The position numbers and the translations under genes are program-made. This document shows positions 36,109-44,162 of a stretch of 64,000 bases of DNA, piece by piece. Numbering within the stretch: position 1 is the stretch's first letter; each line of letters opens with the position of its first letter. The notes under the pieces are model-generated. The model made no database searches. It saw nothing but the letters and a program-made list of their open reading frames with translations, and was not told the origin of the DNA. The DNA comes from Bacteroidota bacterium (GTDB lineage: Bacteria > Bacteroidota > Bacteroidia > NS11-12g > UBA9320), in assembly GCA_018700895.1 (NCBI GenBank), contig JABIUV010000024.1:1-64000 (forward strand). Reading direction: 5' to 3'.

Positions 36109-37020
36109 ATGTTAACGGAAAAATTAAAACAGGCATATTTTTCGAATCAGGACAATGATACTCCAGCTTTTAGCCCTGAAATAAAGGCACTTAGCGGATT
36201 TTCAGGTGTAAAGTTTATGAAAACGCTCCAAAGTCTGGCTAAATTATTTGTTGACGAGGAGAAATCATATGTGGAAGTAGGAGTTTTCCAAGGATTGACA
36301 CTTATGGCAGTGGCTTCAGAAATTCCTGATTTCGAGGCTGTTGGAATAGATAATTTTGCTTTTTTTGATAAAGAAAAACGCAATCAAAAAATTATAGAAG
36401 AACGTAGGTCAAAGCTGAAATTAGAAAATGTCAAATTGGTAAATATGGATTATGAAGATGCCTTTTTGGATTTCGCGAACATCACTGATAAAAAAATAGG
36501 GCTATACCTTGTAGATGGTCCTCACGATTACCGCAGTCAGATGATGTGCCTGCTCTATGCTAAGCCATTTTTAGCAGATGAGTCTGTCATAGTAATAGAT
36601 GATTGTAATTATAAGCACGTGCGACAAGCGAACAGAGATTTTTTAATATCTCATCCTGAATACAAGTTGGTTTTCGAGTCTTATACCGAAGCACACCCTA
36701 ATAATCAATCCGCAAATGTTGTGCAACAATCCAGAGAAGGATGGTGGAACGGGATCAACGTAATTGCTCGCGACCCCAATAACGTTTTGTCTACGATGTA
36801 TCCACCTGTTGAGCAAGACAAGTCATTATTTGTGAATGATCACACGATGCATAGCATAAGGTATCCAGAATATATTACAAAATTCATTCCTATAATTAAT
36901 ACCATTAGCTCTTTTATGAATAGTAAATGGAAGCCAAAAAATGAATTTATTGGAGACTTTGATAAACTTAACACGCACAGTAAAGGATTGAAGGAACGTC
37001 TAAATAATGCCTTAGATTAG
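36109..37020 (+). CDS. Class I SAM-dependent methyltransferase of the glycan cluster
   Basis: The ATG at 36109 gives 303 residues; a TTG at 36097 is in frame but less likely. The SAM-binding strand KSYVEVGVFQGLTLMAVA (motif I, about 53-70), AVGIDNFAFFD and YLVDGPHDYRSQMMCL (motif IV, about 138-153) fit the Methyltransf_24 / CmcI-like group that modifies small molecules and sugars. A C-terminal extension (about 220-303) has no recognised domain. It opens the + strand glycan cluster, so O-methylation of a surface sugar is a reasonable inference. Confidence 0.83.
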   Translation: MLTEKLKQAYFSNQDNDTPAFSPEIKALSGFSGVKFMKTLQSLAKLFVDEEKSYVEVGVFQGLTLMAVASEIPDFEAVGIDNFAFFDKEKRNQKIIEERRSKLKLENVKLVNMDYEDAFLDFANITDKKIGLYLVDGPHDYRSQMMCLLYAKPFLADESVIVIDDCNYKHVRQANRDFLISHPEYKLVFESYTEAHPNNQSANVVQQSREGWWNGINVIARDPNNVLSTMYPPVEQDKSLFVNDHTMHSIRYPEYITKFIPIINTISSFMNSKWKPKNEFIGDFDKLNTHSKGLKERLNNALD

Positions 37021-37060
37021 TATTGGCCATAATGACTACTTAGGATAACTAATTTAAGAT

Positions 37061-38482
37061 ATGCTCTTCCAGTCATATGAGTTCTTGTTTTTCTTCCCAA
37101 CTGTTTTTATCCTCTTTTGGGTACTCAATAAAGGGAGTTTGTCAGCGAGAAATCTTTTTCTGCTTGGAGCAAGCTACTTCTTTTATGGGTATTGGGATTA
37201 TAGGTTCCTGGCTCTTATTCTCGCTAGCTCGTTCGTAGACTACACCGTAGGACTCCTATTGTACAAGTCAGTGCAACAAAATAGGCGTAAGTGGCTGTTG
37301 TTTTTTAGCATCGCATTTAATCTAGGGGTTTTGGGATATTGCAAATACCTCAACTTCTTTATCGAAAACTTTGCAGGTATGTTAAGTTCTATAGGTATAG
37401 TGCAGGACATTAGTACGTTGTCCATCATCTTACCGGTTGGTATTAGCTTTTATACTTTTCAAACAATGAGTTACACCATTGATGTCTATCGAAAGAGCAT
37501 CAATGCTGAGAAAAATATTATTACGTTTTTGACTTTTGTTTCCTTCTTTCCGCAGCTAGTAGCAGGGCCTATAGAGCGGGCAAGTAACTTGTTGCATCAG
37601 TTTAACCGGAAATCCAAATTTAACATGGATCTTGGAGCTGATGGGTTAAGACAAATTCTGTATGGCCTGTTCAAAAAAATAGTGATAGCAGATAATTGTG
37701 CGGTATATGCCAATCAGGCCTTTGCCGATTATCACGAGTTGTCATCTCCTTATATTATATTAGGAGCTGTTTTTTTTGCATTTCAGATTTATGGAGATTT
37801 TTCGGGTTACTCAGATATAGCGAGAGGTGTAGCAAAGCTGTTAGGATTCGACCTTATGAAAAATTTCAACTTCCCATACTTTTCTAAGAGTATAGGAGAG
37901 TTTTGGCATAGATGGCATATTTCCTTGTCTACTTGGTTTCGAGATTACGTGTATATACCTCTAGGAGGTAGTAGAGGAAAAAGAAGTGTTACTGTGCGAA
38001 ATGTATTTATAATCTTTGTGGTGAGTGGATTTTGGCACGGAGCCAATTGGACTTTTATAGTCTGGGGTGTTGTGCACGCTTTGTTATTTGTGCCTTCTAT
38101 CTTTAGGGAGAAGAAGGACAAGATTTCACCCATCGAAGTGTCACTTAGCAGTCGAGTACTGGATTTTGGCAAGATACTATATACATTCAGCCTCGTATGC
38201 ATCACTTGGGTGTTTTTTAGAGCAGATTCCATTGAGCATTCATTGAGTTATCTAGCAGGGATATTCCATTTGGAGCACATACCGTATAATGGTTACTATC
38301 TTAAATTTGTTCCAGTGCTAGGTCTTTTTATAATTTGGGAGTGGTTTAACAGGCATACAGAATATGGATTTGGGGTTTTACCAAAGCATAAAATGGTACG
38401 GTGGTGTTTGTATATATGTGTGATTTGCATAATCATCTACTTCAGACGAGAAGATAATGCGTTTATATATTTCCAGTTTTAA
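37061..38482 (+). CDS. MBOAT family membrane O-acyltransferase (AlgI/PatA-like)
   Basis: The 473-residue protein has about ten membrane helices and the MBOAT hallmarks: FWHRWHISLSTWFRDYVYIP (about 285-304) and the invariant catalytic His in VSGFWHGANWTFIVWG (about 321-336). Members move acyl groups, mostly acetyl, from cytoplasmic acyl-CoA to periplasmic polysaccharides. The next gene overlaps it at its first in-frame ATG or starts ten bases after its stop. That gene encodes an SGNH-like protein, the usual partner that completes the transfer. Confidence 0.92.
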   Translation: MLFQSYEFLFFFPTVFILFWVLNKGSLSARNLFLLGASYFFYGYWDYRFLALILASSFVDYTVGLLLYKSVQQNRRKWLLFFSIAFNLGVLGYCKYLNFFIENFAGMLSSIGIVQDISTLSIILPVGISFYTFQTMSYTIDVYRKSINAEKNIITFLTFVSFFPQLVAGPIERASNLLHQFNRKSKFNMDLGADGLRQILYGLFKKIVIADNCAVYANQAFADYHELSSPYIILGAVFFAFQIYGDFSGYSDIARGVAKLLGFDLMKNFNFPYFSKSIGEFWHRWHISLSTWFRDYVYIPLGGSRGKRSVTVRNVFIIFVVSGFWHGANWTFIVWGVVHALLFVPSIFREKKDKISPIEVSLSSRVLDFGKILYTFSLVCITWVFFRADSIEHSLSYLAGIFHLEHIPYNGYYLKFVPVLGLFIIWEWFNRHTEYGFGVLPKHKMVRWCLYICVICIIIYFRREDNAFIYFQF

Positions 38483-38492
38483 CTCTTTGTTT

Positions 38493-39359
38493 ATGAAAAA
38501 ATTTGTCACATCAGTCATCGCGTTTAGCCTATTACTTGTTGCGTATTATGGAGTGAATATAATGGTGAACAGTCACCTAAATAGTAAGCAGGTAAAAGTA
38601 GGCGATAGTAAGATAATAGCGGTAGGTGATTCGCATATCATGACAGCCGTTGACCCTCAGTTTTCAATGGATTTAATAAACATTGCCCAATCTTCAGAAC
38701 CTTATTTAGCATCTTATCTCAAAATAAAAAAGATTCTAGAGAGCCAAAGTGAGGTGGAAACTGTTGTACTTGGCTTGGGTTATCACAACCTGTCAGGTTA
38801 TTACGATCAAAAACTATTGACCAATGAATCTACAGCCATTTTTGATAATAACATACAGTTATTAGGTACTTATGAACTGAGTAATCAATCTTACGATTTT
38901 GAACGCTACGTGAATTCTTTTCTCAAAAATCAGTGCATATATCCTCAGTTGAAAAAACGCTACCTGGGTGCCTACAAGGCCACACGTTCCGACTTAGCCA
39001 AAGCAGATTTGTCACAAACAGTCAAGAAGCATTTTTATGAAGAAGAGCAGATACACGATTTTTCTGATACTTTTAATCTGTTTTACCTCGGCCAGATTGT
39101 TAATCTTTGTTCTGATTATAATATAAATTTGGTTCTTGCTAAAACGCCTACAACGAAAAAGTATATGTCTCAAGTGCCTATTGTTTACAGGGGTAAGTTG
39201 CAGGCCGTAGTTGCCAATTTTAAAAAGAAAGGAGTGTATACTTTTGCCCTGGAGATAGAAGATAAAGAAGTATATTTCAAAGACCATAGTCACTTATCAG
39301 CACAAGGAGCTCAAGTTTTTACACCCAAGTTACTCGATTATATAGCACGCCTAAAATGA
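38493..39359 (+). CDS. SGNH/AlgX-like partner of the MBOAT acyltransferase
   Basis: With the start at ATG 38493, the protein has 288 residues. An ATG at 38457 would overlap the MBOAT gene by 26 bases. It has an N-terminal signal anchor (FVTSVIAFSLLLVAYYGVNI), an SGNH block I-like motif IIAVGDSHIMTAVDP (about 44-58) and the C-terminal D-x-x-H in KDHSHLSAQGAQ (about 265-276). This layout matches the periplasmic O-acetyltransferase or esterase domain that works with an MBOAT protein. Its 3' end overlaps the next gene by four bases. Confidence 0.83.
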   Translation: MKKFVTSVIAFSLLLVAYYGVNIMVNSHLNSKQVKVGDSKIIAVGDSHIMTAVDPQFSMDLINIAQSSEPYLASYLKIKKILESQSEVETVVLGLGYHNLSGYYDQKLLTNESTAIFDNNIQLLGTYELSNQSYDFERYVNSFLKNQCIYPQLKKRYLGAYKATRSDLAKADLSQTVKKHFYEEEQIHDFSDTFNLFYLGQIVNLCSDYNINLVLAKTPTTKKYMSQVPIVYRGKLQAVVANFKKKGVYTFALEIEDKEVYFKDHSHLSAQGAQVFTPKLLDYIARLK

Positions 39360-40267
39360 AAGAATTTAAAAAACACAACCCTCCATTTGGTAAAATTCAC
39401 TTTTACGCCCTCAAACTCTTTAATGTCTTAAATTTCCCGCCCTTCAGCTGGCTTATAGATACGTGGACGTGGCGTAAACAAGCCAATTTTTTTAGCGTGC
39501 TGAAGAATACATGGAAGTATAAGCTTGCAGCAAAGGGGCTGATACTTACGGAAAATGAGAGGCGAATTAAGGCACTCAAAGATAGCCACAAAGGAGAGCG
39601 ATGTTTTATTATAGGCAATGGTCCGAGTCTCAATGATTGTGATCTTACATTGCTGAAAGACGAAGTTACTTTTGGCGTGAATGGAATATACCTGAAGGCT
39701 GATAAAATGGGGTGGGCTCCTACTTACTACACCGTAGAAGATATCTTTGTCGCCGAGGATAGGTGTGATGAGATAAATGTATATGATAAACCTAAAAACA
39801 AGTTTTTTGGTAATTATTTACACTATTGTATAGAGCCAGATGATAAAACTTTACTACTTAATATTAAGGCAGACTATTCGCTGTATAAAAACTTCCCTCA
39901 CTTCTCCAAGGATGCACTCCGTTATCTTTGGGTAGGCGGTACGGTGAGTTACCTCAGTATGCAACTCGCTTATTATATGGGTTTTAGTGAAGTTTATCTC
40001 ATTGGTTTTGATCACTCGTATGATATACCAGATGATGCTGAGGTGAAACAATCAGAAATCATGTCAAACTCAGATGACCCTAATCACTTTGACCCTAACT
40101 ACTTTGGCAAGGGGTACAGGTGGCATGATCCGCAAGTAGACCGTATGGAGAAATCATACGAAAGAGCGAAAGCAGAGTTTGAAAATGACGGTAGAAGAAT
40201 TATAAATGCCACGGTCGGTGGTCACTTAGAAGTATTTCCTAGGGTAGATTATACTACATTGTTTTAA
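39356..40267 (+). CDS. MptE/DUF115-like protein, possibly a glycosyltransferase
   Basis: The 303-residue protein has at about residues 82-98 the motif ERCFIIGNGPSLNDCDL, followed by FGVNGIYLKADKMGWAPTYY, then YYMGFSEVYLIGFDHSYDIP near 200-219 and a His-rich MSNSDDPNHFDPNYFGKGYR. The GNGPSL motif is that of DUF115/6-hydroxymethylpterin-pyrophosphokinase-like proteins and of the related Maf/CST-like sialyltransferase fold. A role in moving an acidic sugar is an inference from the CMP-sugar-type gene downstream. It overlaps the SGNH gene by four bases. Confidence 0.75.
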   Translation: MKEFKKHNPPFGKIHFYALKLFNVLNFPPFSWLIDTWTWRKQANFFSVLKNTWKYKLAAKGLILTENERRIKALKDSHKGERCFIIGNGPSLNDCDLTLLKDEVTFGVNGIYLKADKMGWAPTYYTVEDIFVAEDRCDEINVYDKPKNKFFGNYLHYCIEPDDKTLLLNIKADYSLYKNFPHFSKDALRYLWVGGTVSYLSMQLAYYMGFSEVYLIGFDHSYDIPDDAEVKQSEIMSNSDDPNHFDPNYFGKGYRWHDPQVDRMEKSYERAKAEFENDGRRIINATVGGHLEVFPRVDYTTLF

Positions 40268-40276
40268 TTTGTAGTA

Positions 40277-41215
40277 TTGAAAATATCCATAATCATACGC
40301 TGCTTCAATGAAGAGGAACATATTGGTAAGCTACTCACGGGTATAGAGCACCAAGATCATAAAGATGTTGAGGTAATTGTAGTAGACTCCGGGTCTACGG
40401 ATTCTACAGTTGCTATAGCTTCTAAGTTTGATACGCATATCATTAAGATAAAACCTGAAGATTTTTCATTTGGCTATGCACTGAATGTGGGTTGTGAGGC
40501 AGCCAGTGGTAACATTCTTCTTTTTGGGAGTGCCCACGTATATCCGCTTTATCAAGACTGGTTAAGTAAGATGGCAGCACCCTTTATAACCGATGAGAAG
40601 GTAGCCCTCGTATACGGTAAGCAGAGGGGAGATCACCGCAACAAGTACTCGGAGCACCAAATATTCAAACAATGGTTTCCCGACAAATCTAATTATAACC
40701 AGCAAATACCTTTTTGCAATAACGCCAACTGTGCTGTCCGAACCACGCTATGGGAAAATCAACCATTTGACGAATTGCTTACGGGGCTAGAAGACCTAGA
40801 TTGGGCCAAAAAAATACAAAACAAGGGTTATAAGTTAGTGTATGAAGCACAAGCTACAATTATTCATGTACACGAGGAAAAAGCAACGAACATCAGAAAT
40901 AGATATAAACGTGAAGCTATTGCCCTCAAAAAAATAAATCCAGACAGTTCTTTTAGTTTTATGACTATGGTGCGATTGTTAGTTATTAATATCGCCCATG
41001 ACCTAAGACAATCGTTCACGGATGGTAAGCTTTTAACTTATTATGGTGAGATTTTTATGTTTAGGTACAATCAGTTCATTGGTACATACGCTGGTCATAA
41101 GGAAACTGAGACCAAGCTCAATGATAAACTGAGAACCAAGTACTACTACCCGCCAACCAAAGATGCAGTGATGCCTTACGATGACGAACAGCAGCTTATA
41201 GATTATAATGAATGA
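40277..41215 (+). CDS. Glycosyltransferase family 2
   Basis: The protein is 312 residues long from a TTG start. The GT-A features are MKISIIIRCFNEEEHIGKLL, VIVVDSGSTDSTVAIASKFD and the DXD-like end of the donor site around SAHVYPLYQDWL. The catalytic region has FCNNANCAVRTTLWENQPFD and GLEDLDWAKKIQNKG (about 175-189), with a C-terminal RLLVINIAHDLRQSF stretch. It probably adds a sugar during repeat-unit assembly. Its 3' end overlaps the cyclase-family gene by eight bases. Confidence 0.9.
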   Translation: MKISIIIRCFNEEEHIGKLLTGIEHQDHKDVEVIVVDSGSTDSTVAIASKFDTHIIKIKPEDFSFGYALNVGCEAASGNILLFGSAHVYPLYQDWLSKMAAPFITDEKVALVYGKQRGDHRNKYSEHQIFKQWFPDKSNYNQQIPFCNNANCAVRTTLWENQPFDELLTGLEDLDWAKKIQNKGYKLVYEAQATIIHVHEEKATNIRNRYKREAIALKKINPDSSFSFMTMVRLLVINIAHDLRQSFTDGKLLTYYGEIFMFRYNQFIGTYAGHKETETKLNDKLRTKYYYPPTKDAVMPYDDEQQLIDYNE

Positions 41216-41840
41216 TAAGATAATAGATATCTCCGTAAAGGTAACTTCTAGCTTGGTGAAATGGCCAGATAGTTTTGGGTTTGCTACGGAACCGATGCTC
41301 GAAATAGCCGGTGAAATAGAAGCAAACGTAACCAAGATAGAAATGGATGTACATTTTGGAACACACGTAGATGCCCCACTACATTTTTTGGCTGAGGGAG
41401 ATGATATGAGTACCATGCCGCTGCGTAAACTAGTGGGTAAATGTTATGTGATGGATTGTGGAGAGGCTAGCGTTATATCAGCTGAAGTTGTACAACACCT
41501 ACCTAAGAATGCACAAAAAATACTTTTTAAAACAAAAAATTCACAACTCTGGGAAGATCCTAGCCACGTTTTTAAAGAGGATTTTGTAGGAATAGATGCC
41601 CTAGGTGCCGCAATGCTAGCCAAAATGAATTTGGACTTGGTAGGAGTGGATTATCTATCCATACAAGGTTACAAAGAACACAACGATACGCACAGAAACC
41701 TGTTAGAAGCTAATGTGGTCCTCCTCGAGGGCATAGATTTACGAGAAGTAGATAAGGGCTGGTACGACTTGTACTGCCTTCCTATCAAATTACAACATAT
41801 AGAAGCCGCTCCTTGTAGAGCGATATTGATAAAAAAATAA
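41208..41840 (+). CDS. Cyclase-family metal-dependent hydrolase (kynurenine formamidase-like fold)
   Basis: The 210-residue protein has the signature VHFGTHVDAPLHFLAEGDDM (about 45-64), the family motif HGTHxDAPxHF with its metal-binding His and Asp residues, and a C-terminal YLSIQGYKEHNDTHRNLLEA with another metal-type H-x-x-x-H pattern. Members act on formylamides, lactones or N-acyl sugars. It starts a run of four tightly linked enzyme genes (cyclase, cytidylyltransferase, 2-hydroxyacid dehydrogenase, SDR). Its stop shares a base with the start of the next gene. Confidence 0.85.
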   Translation: MNDKIIDISVKVTSSLVKWPDSFGFATEPMLEIAGEIEANVTKIEMDVHFGTHVDAPLHFLAEGDDMSTMPLRKLVGKCYVMDCGEASVISAEVVQHLPKNAQKILFKTKNSQLWEDPSHVFKEDFVGIDALGAAMLAKMNLDLVGVDYLSIQGYKEHNDTHRNLLEANVVLLEGIDLREVDKGWYDLYCLPIKLQHIEAAPCRAILIKK

Positions 41841-42508
41841 TGAATAACATCGTTGCCATACTCCCCATGAAACACACGTCTACTCGTGTGCCAGGAAAAA
41901 ACTACCGTGCCTTTGGTGATAAAATGCTTTTTGAGCATATTCTATTGACTATGCTAGCCTGCGAAAAAATAGACTTGGTAGTGGTAGATACAGATAGCCA
42001 GACCATAATGGATAAAATCGCCACTGATTATCCTAAGGTGAAAGTATTGGAACGACCTGAGCACCTAAGACCTGGGGACACCCCTATGAATGACGTGTTG
42101 CTCAACACTATCAGCCAAGTGCCATCCAAGTTTTATCTGCAAACACATAGTACTAATCCTCTTTTAACCCAGAAAAGTATTGATGCTGCTATTGATAAAT
42201 TTGAGGCTAAGTTCCCTATATATGATTCCTTGTTTAGTGTTACTCGCCTTCAAACTAGGCTATGGAATGAGTTGGCATTGCCGATGAACCACAATCCAAA
42301 CATTCTTTTACCTACGCAAGATTTGCCTCCTGTCTACGAGGAGAATTCGTGCATCTACCTCTTTACAGAAGAGATACTTCGTAAGAAACATAATAGGATC
42401 GGAGACCGTCCTATGATGCATGAGATAGAGCCTATAGAAGCTCAAGATATAGATACAGAGCAAGAATATTTGATAGCTGAAGCCATATATTTAAACAATT
42501 CTAAATGA
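41840..42508 (+). CDS. Cytidylyltransferase of the CMP-sialic acid/KDO synthetase family
   Basis: The 222-residue protein has the nucleotide-binding VAILPMKHTSTRVPGKNYRA (about 4-23), the PEHLRPGDTPMNDVL segment and FYLQTHSTNPLLTQKSID, matching NeuA/KdsB-type CMP-sugar synthetases. These couple CTP to a 2-keto-3-deoxy acid sugar to give CMP-sugar and pyrophosphate. The preceding and following genes do not include a NeuB or KdsA synthase, so the substrate is unknown. It overlaps the cyclase gene by one base and the next gene by four bases. Confidence 0.88.
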   Translation: MNNIVAILPMKHTSTRVPGKNYRAFGDKMLFEHILLTMLACEKIDLVVVDTDSQTIMDKIATDYPKVKVLERPEHLRPGDTPMNDVLLNTISQVPSKFYLQTHSTNPLLTQKSIDAAIDKFEAKFPIYDSLFSVTRLQTRLWNELALPMNHNPNILLPTQDLPPVYEENSCIYLFTEEILRKKHNRIGDRPMMHEIEPIEAQDIDTEQEYLIAEAIYLNNSK

Positions 42509-43428
42509 AGATACTCGTAACTTGCCCACCCATGCTCAAACAGATAGAGGAATATCGCTCACTGTTTGAGGATAAAAACATTGAATTAGTAACGCCTCAG
42601 GTGGTTCAGATAATGACTGAGGAGCAACTTATGCAAATACTGCCACAAATGGACGGCTGGATAATAGGAGATGATCCAGCTACGGAACAAGTTTTTGCAG
42701 CGGGTGTTGCAGGCAATCTTAAGGCTGCAGTAAAGTGGGGAGTAGGGGTTGATAATGTTGATTTCGAAGCGTGCAAAAAATTAAACATTCCAATCATCAA
42801 CACGCCAGGAATGTTTGGTAATGAAGTATCGGACGTAGCCATAGGTATGATGCTAAACCTTACACGTAGGCTTCACGATATAGATAGGGAAGTTAGAAAT
42901 GGAAATTGGATAAAACCAGTAGGGAACTCTACGGCAGGCAAAAAAGTTGGTGTAGTTGGTTTTGGAGATATAGGTTTGTCTATAGGGCGTAAGTTGGTGG
43001 CGTTTGATATGGAGGTCATCGCATATGACCCCCACGCGAGAAGCGAGTTTGGTATTCCAGTTTGTACTTTCCCTGATGAGATAGAGTCGTTAGATTATTT
43101 ATTCTTGGCTTGTGCCCTAAATGATTCCACTTATCATCTTATCAATAAAGAAATATTAGATAAGCTGAAACCTACTGCTATATTGGTTAATGTGTCTAGA
43201 GGGCCACTTATAGATGAGCAAGCCCTCATAGCATCCTTGCAGGAAGGTAAATTTAGAGGGGTAGGACTAGATGTTTTTGAGGAGGAACCGCTCAGTGTAG
43301 CATCGCCATTGGCGTCCTTTGACAAGTGTTTTTTTGGTAGCCATAATGGTTCTAATACAAAGGAGGCCGTAGATAAAACAAGTTACAAGGCGATAAATTT
43401 ATTGTTTGGATTTTTGGAAAAAGAATAA
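42505..43428 (+). CDS. D-2-hydroxyacid dehydrogenase (phosphoglycerate dehydrogenase-like)
   Basis: The 307-residue NAD-dependent enzyme has the D-2-hydroxyacid dehydrogenase layout: VGVVGFGDIGLSIGRKLVAF (about 152-171, Rossmann nucleotide loop), ILVNVSRGPLIDEQALIASL (about 230-249, with the catalytic Arg), EEEPL (about 268, the Glu) and the His near the C-terminus in GSHNGSNTKEA. It oxidises a 2-hydroxyacid to the 2-keto acid or the reverse. It belongs to the CMP-acid cassette: it overlaps the cytidylyltransferase gene by four bases and the SDR gene by one. Confidence 0.92.
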   Translation: MKILVTCPPMLKQIEEYRSLFEDKNIELVTPQVVQIMTEEQLMQILPQMDGWIIGDDPATEQVFAAGVAGNLKAAVKWGVGVDNVDFEACKKLNIPIINTPGMFGNEVSDVAIGMMLNLTRRLHDIDREVRNGNWIKPVGNSTAGKKVGVVGFGDIGLSIGRKLVAFDMEVIAYDPHARSEFGIPVCTFPDEIESLDYLFLACALNDSTYHLINKEILDKLKPTAILVNVSRGPLIDEQALIASLQEGKFRGVGLDVFEEEPLSVASPLASFDKCFFGSHNGSNTKEAVDKTSYKAINLLFGFLEKE

Positions 43429-44162
43429 TGGCAAGGCAAATAATTATAACAGGAGCTAACGGTGGCATAGGTACTGCATTGTGTGAGGCCTATCATTCTC
43501 GAAATTTTGACGTGGTGGCTATAGATATACAGTCTATGGCTTCGCATAAATTCAAAAGTCAATATATTACTCTAGATCAAGATGAGTATGTGAGATCGAA
43601 GGAATATCGTAAAAAAATAGATGCTCAACTCTCCAAACTGAATCCTTCGGTTTTGATAAATAACGCAGCTACTCAGCTATTGGGTGAATTTTCAGTGCTA
43701 GATGATGATGACTGGACCACCACTATGAATGTGAACTTTCAGAGTTGCTATTTTCTTATAAAGGCTTGTTATGAGGCATTAGCCCAAAATATTGGTCAGG
43801 TAATAAATATTGGCAGTATACATGCAAACCAAACAAAGCCGCGATTTTTTGCTTACGCTGCTTCTAAGTCGGCACTCGTAGGGCTAACTAAAGCTCTTGC
43901 AGTAGAACTAAAGGGTAAGATTACAGTAAATGCTGTAAGTCCAGCTGCGATAGGTACAGATATGCTAAGGGCAGGGTTCGATAATGACGATAAAATGCTA
44001 AGCAAGTTAGCTGGCATTCATCCTTCTCAGGAGATTGGAAGTCCACAATTATTGGCAAATTTTATAACAGATATTACCCAAGCAAATAATCGATTTCTTA
44101 ATGGGTCTAATATATCTTATGATGGAGGAATTAGTAGTGCTTTGTTAGATTTGGATTACTAA
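43428..44162 (+). CDS. Short-chain dehydrogenase/reductase
   Basis: The 244-residue protein has the SDR nucleotide-binding IITGANGGIGTALCEAYHSR (about 5-24), INNAATQLLGEFSVLDDDDW (NNAG-like), the catalytic Ser in NIGSIHANQTK and the YAAS-K motif (YAASKSALVGLTKALAVELK, Tyr about 144 and Lys about 148), then VNAVSPAAIGTDMLRAGF. It is an NAD(P)-dependent oxidoreductase on a hydroxyl or keto group. It ends the four-enzyme cassette and its stop shares a base with the flippase start. Confidence 0.92.
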   Translation: MARQIIITGANGGIGTALCEAYHSRNFDVVAIDIQSMASHKFKSQYITLDQDEYVRSKEYRKKIDAQLSKLNPSVLINNAATQLLGEFSVLDDDDWTTTMNVNFQSCYFLIKACYEALAQNIGQVINIGSIHANQTKPRFFAYAASKSALVGLTKALAVELKGKITVNAVSPAAIGTDMLRAGFDNDDKMLSKLAGIHPSQEIGSPQLLANFITDITQANNRFLNGSNISYDGGISSALLDLDY

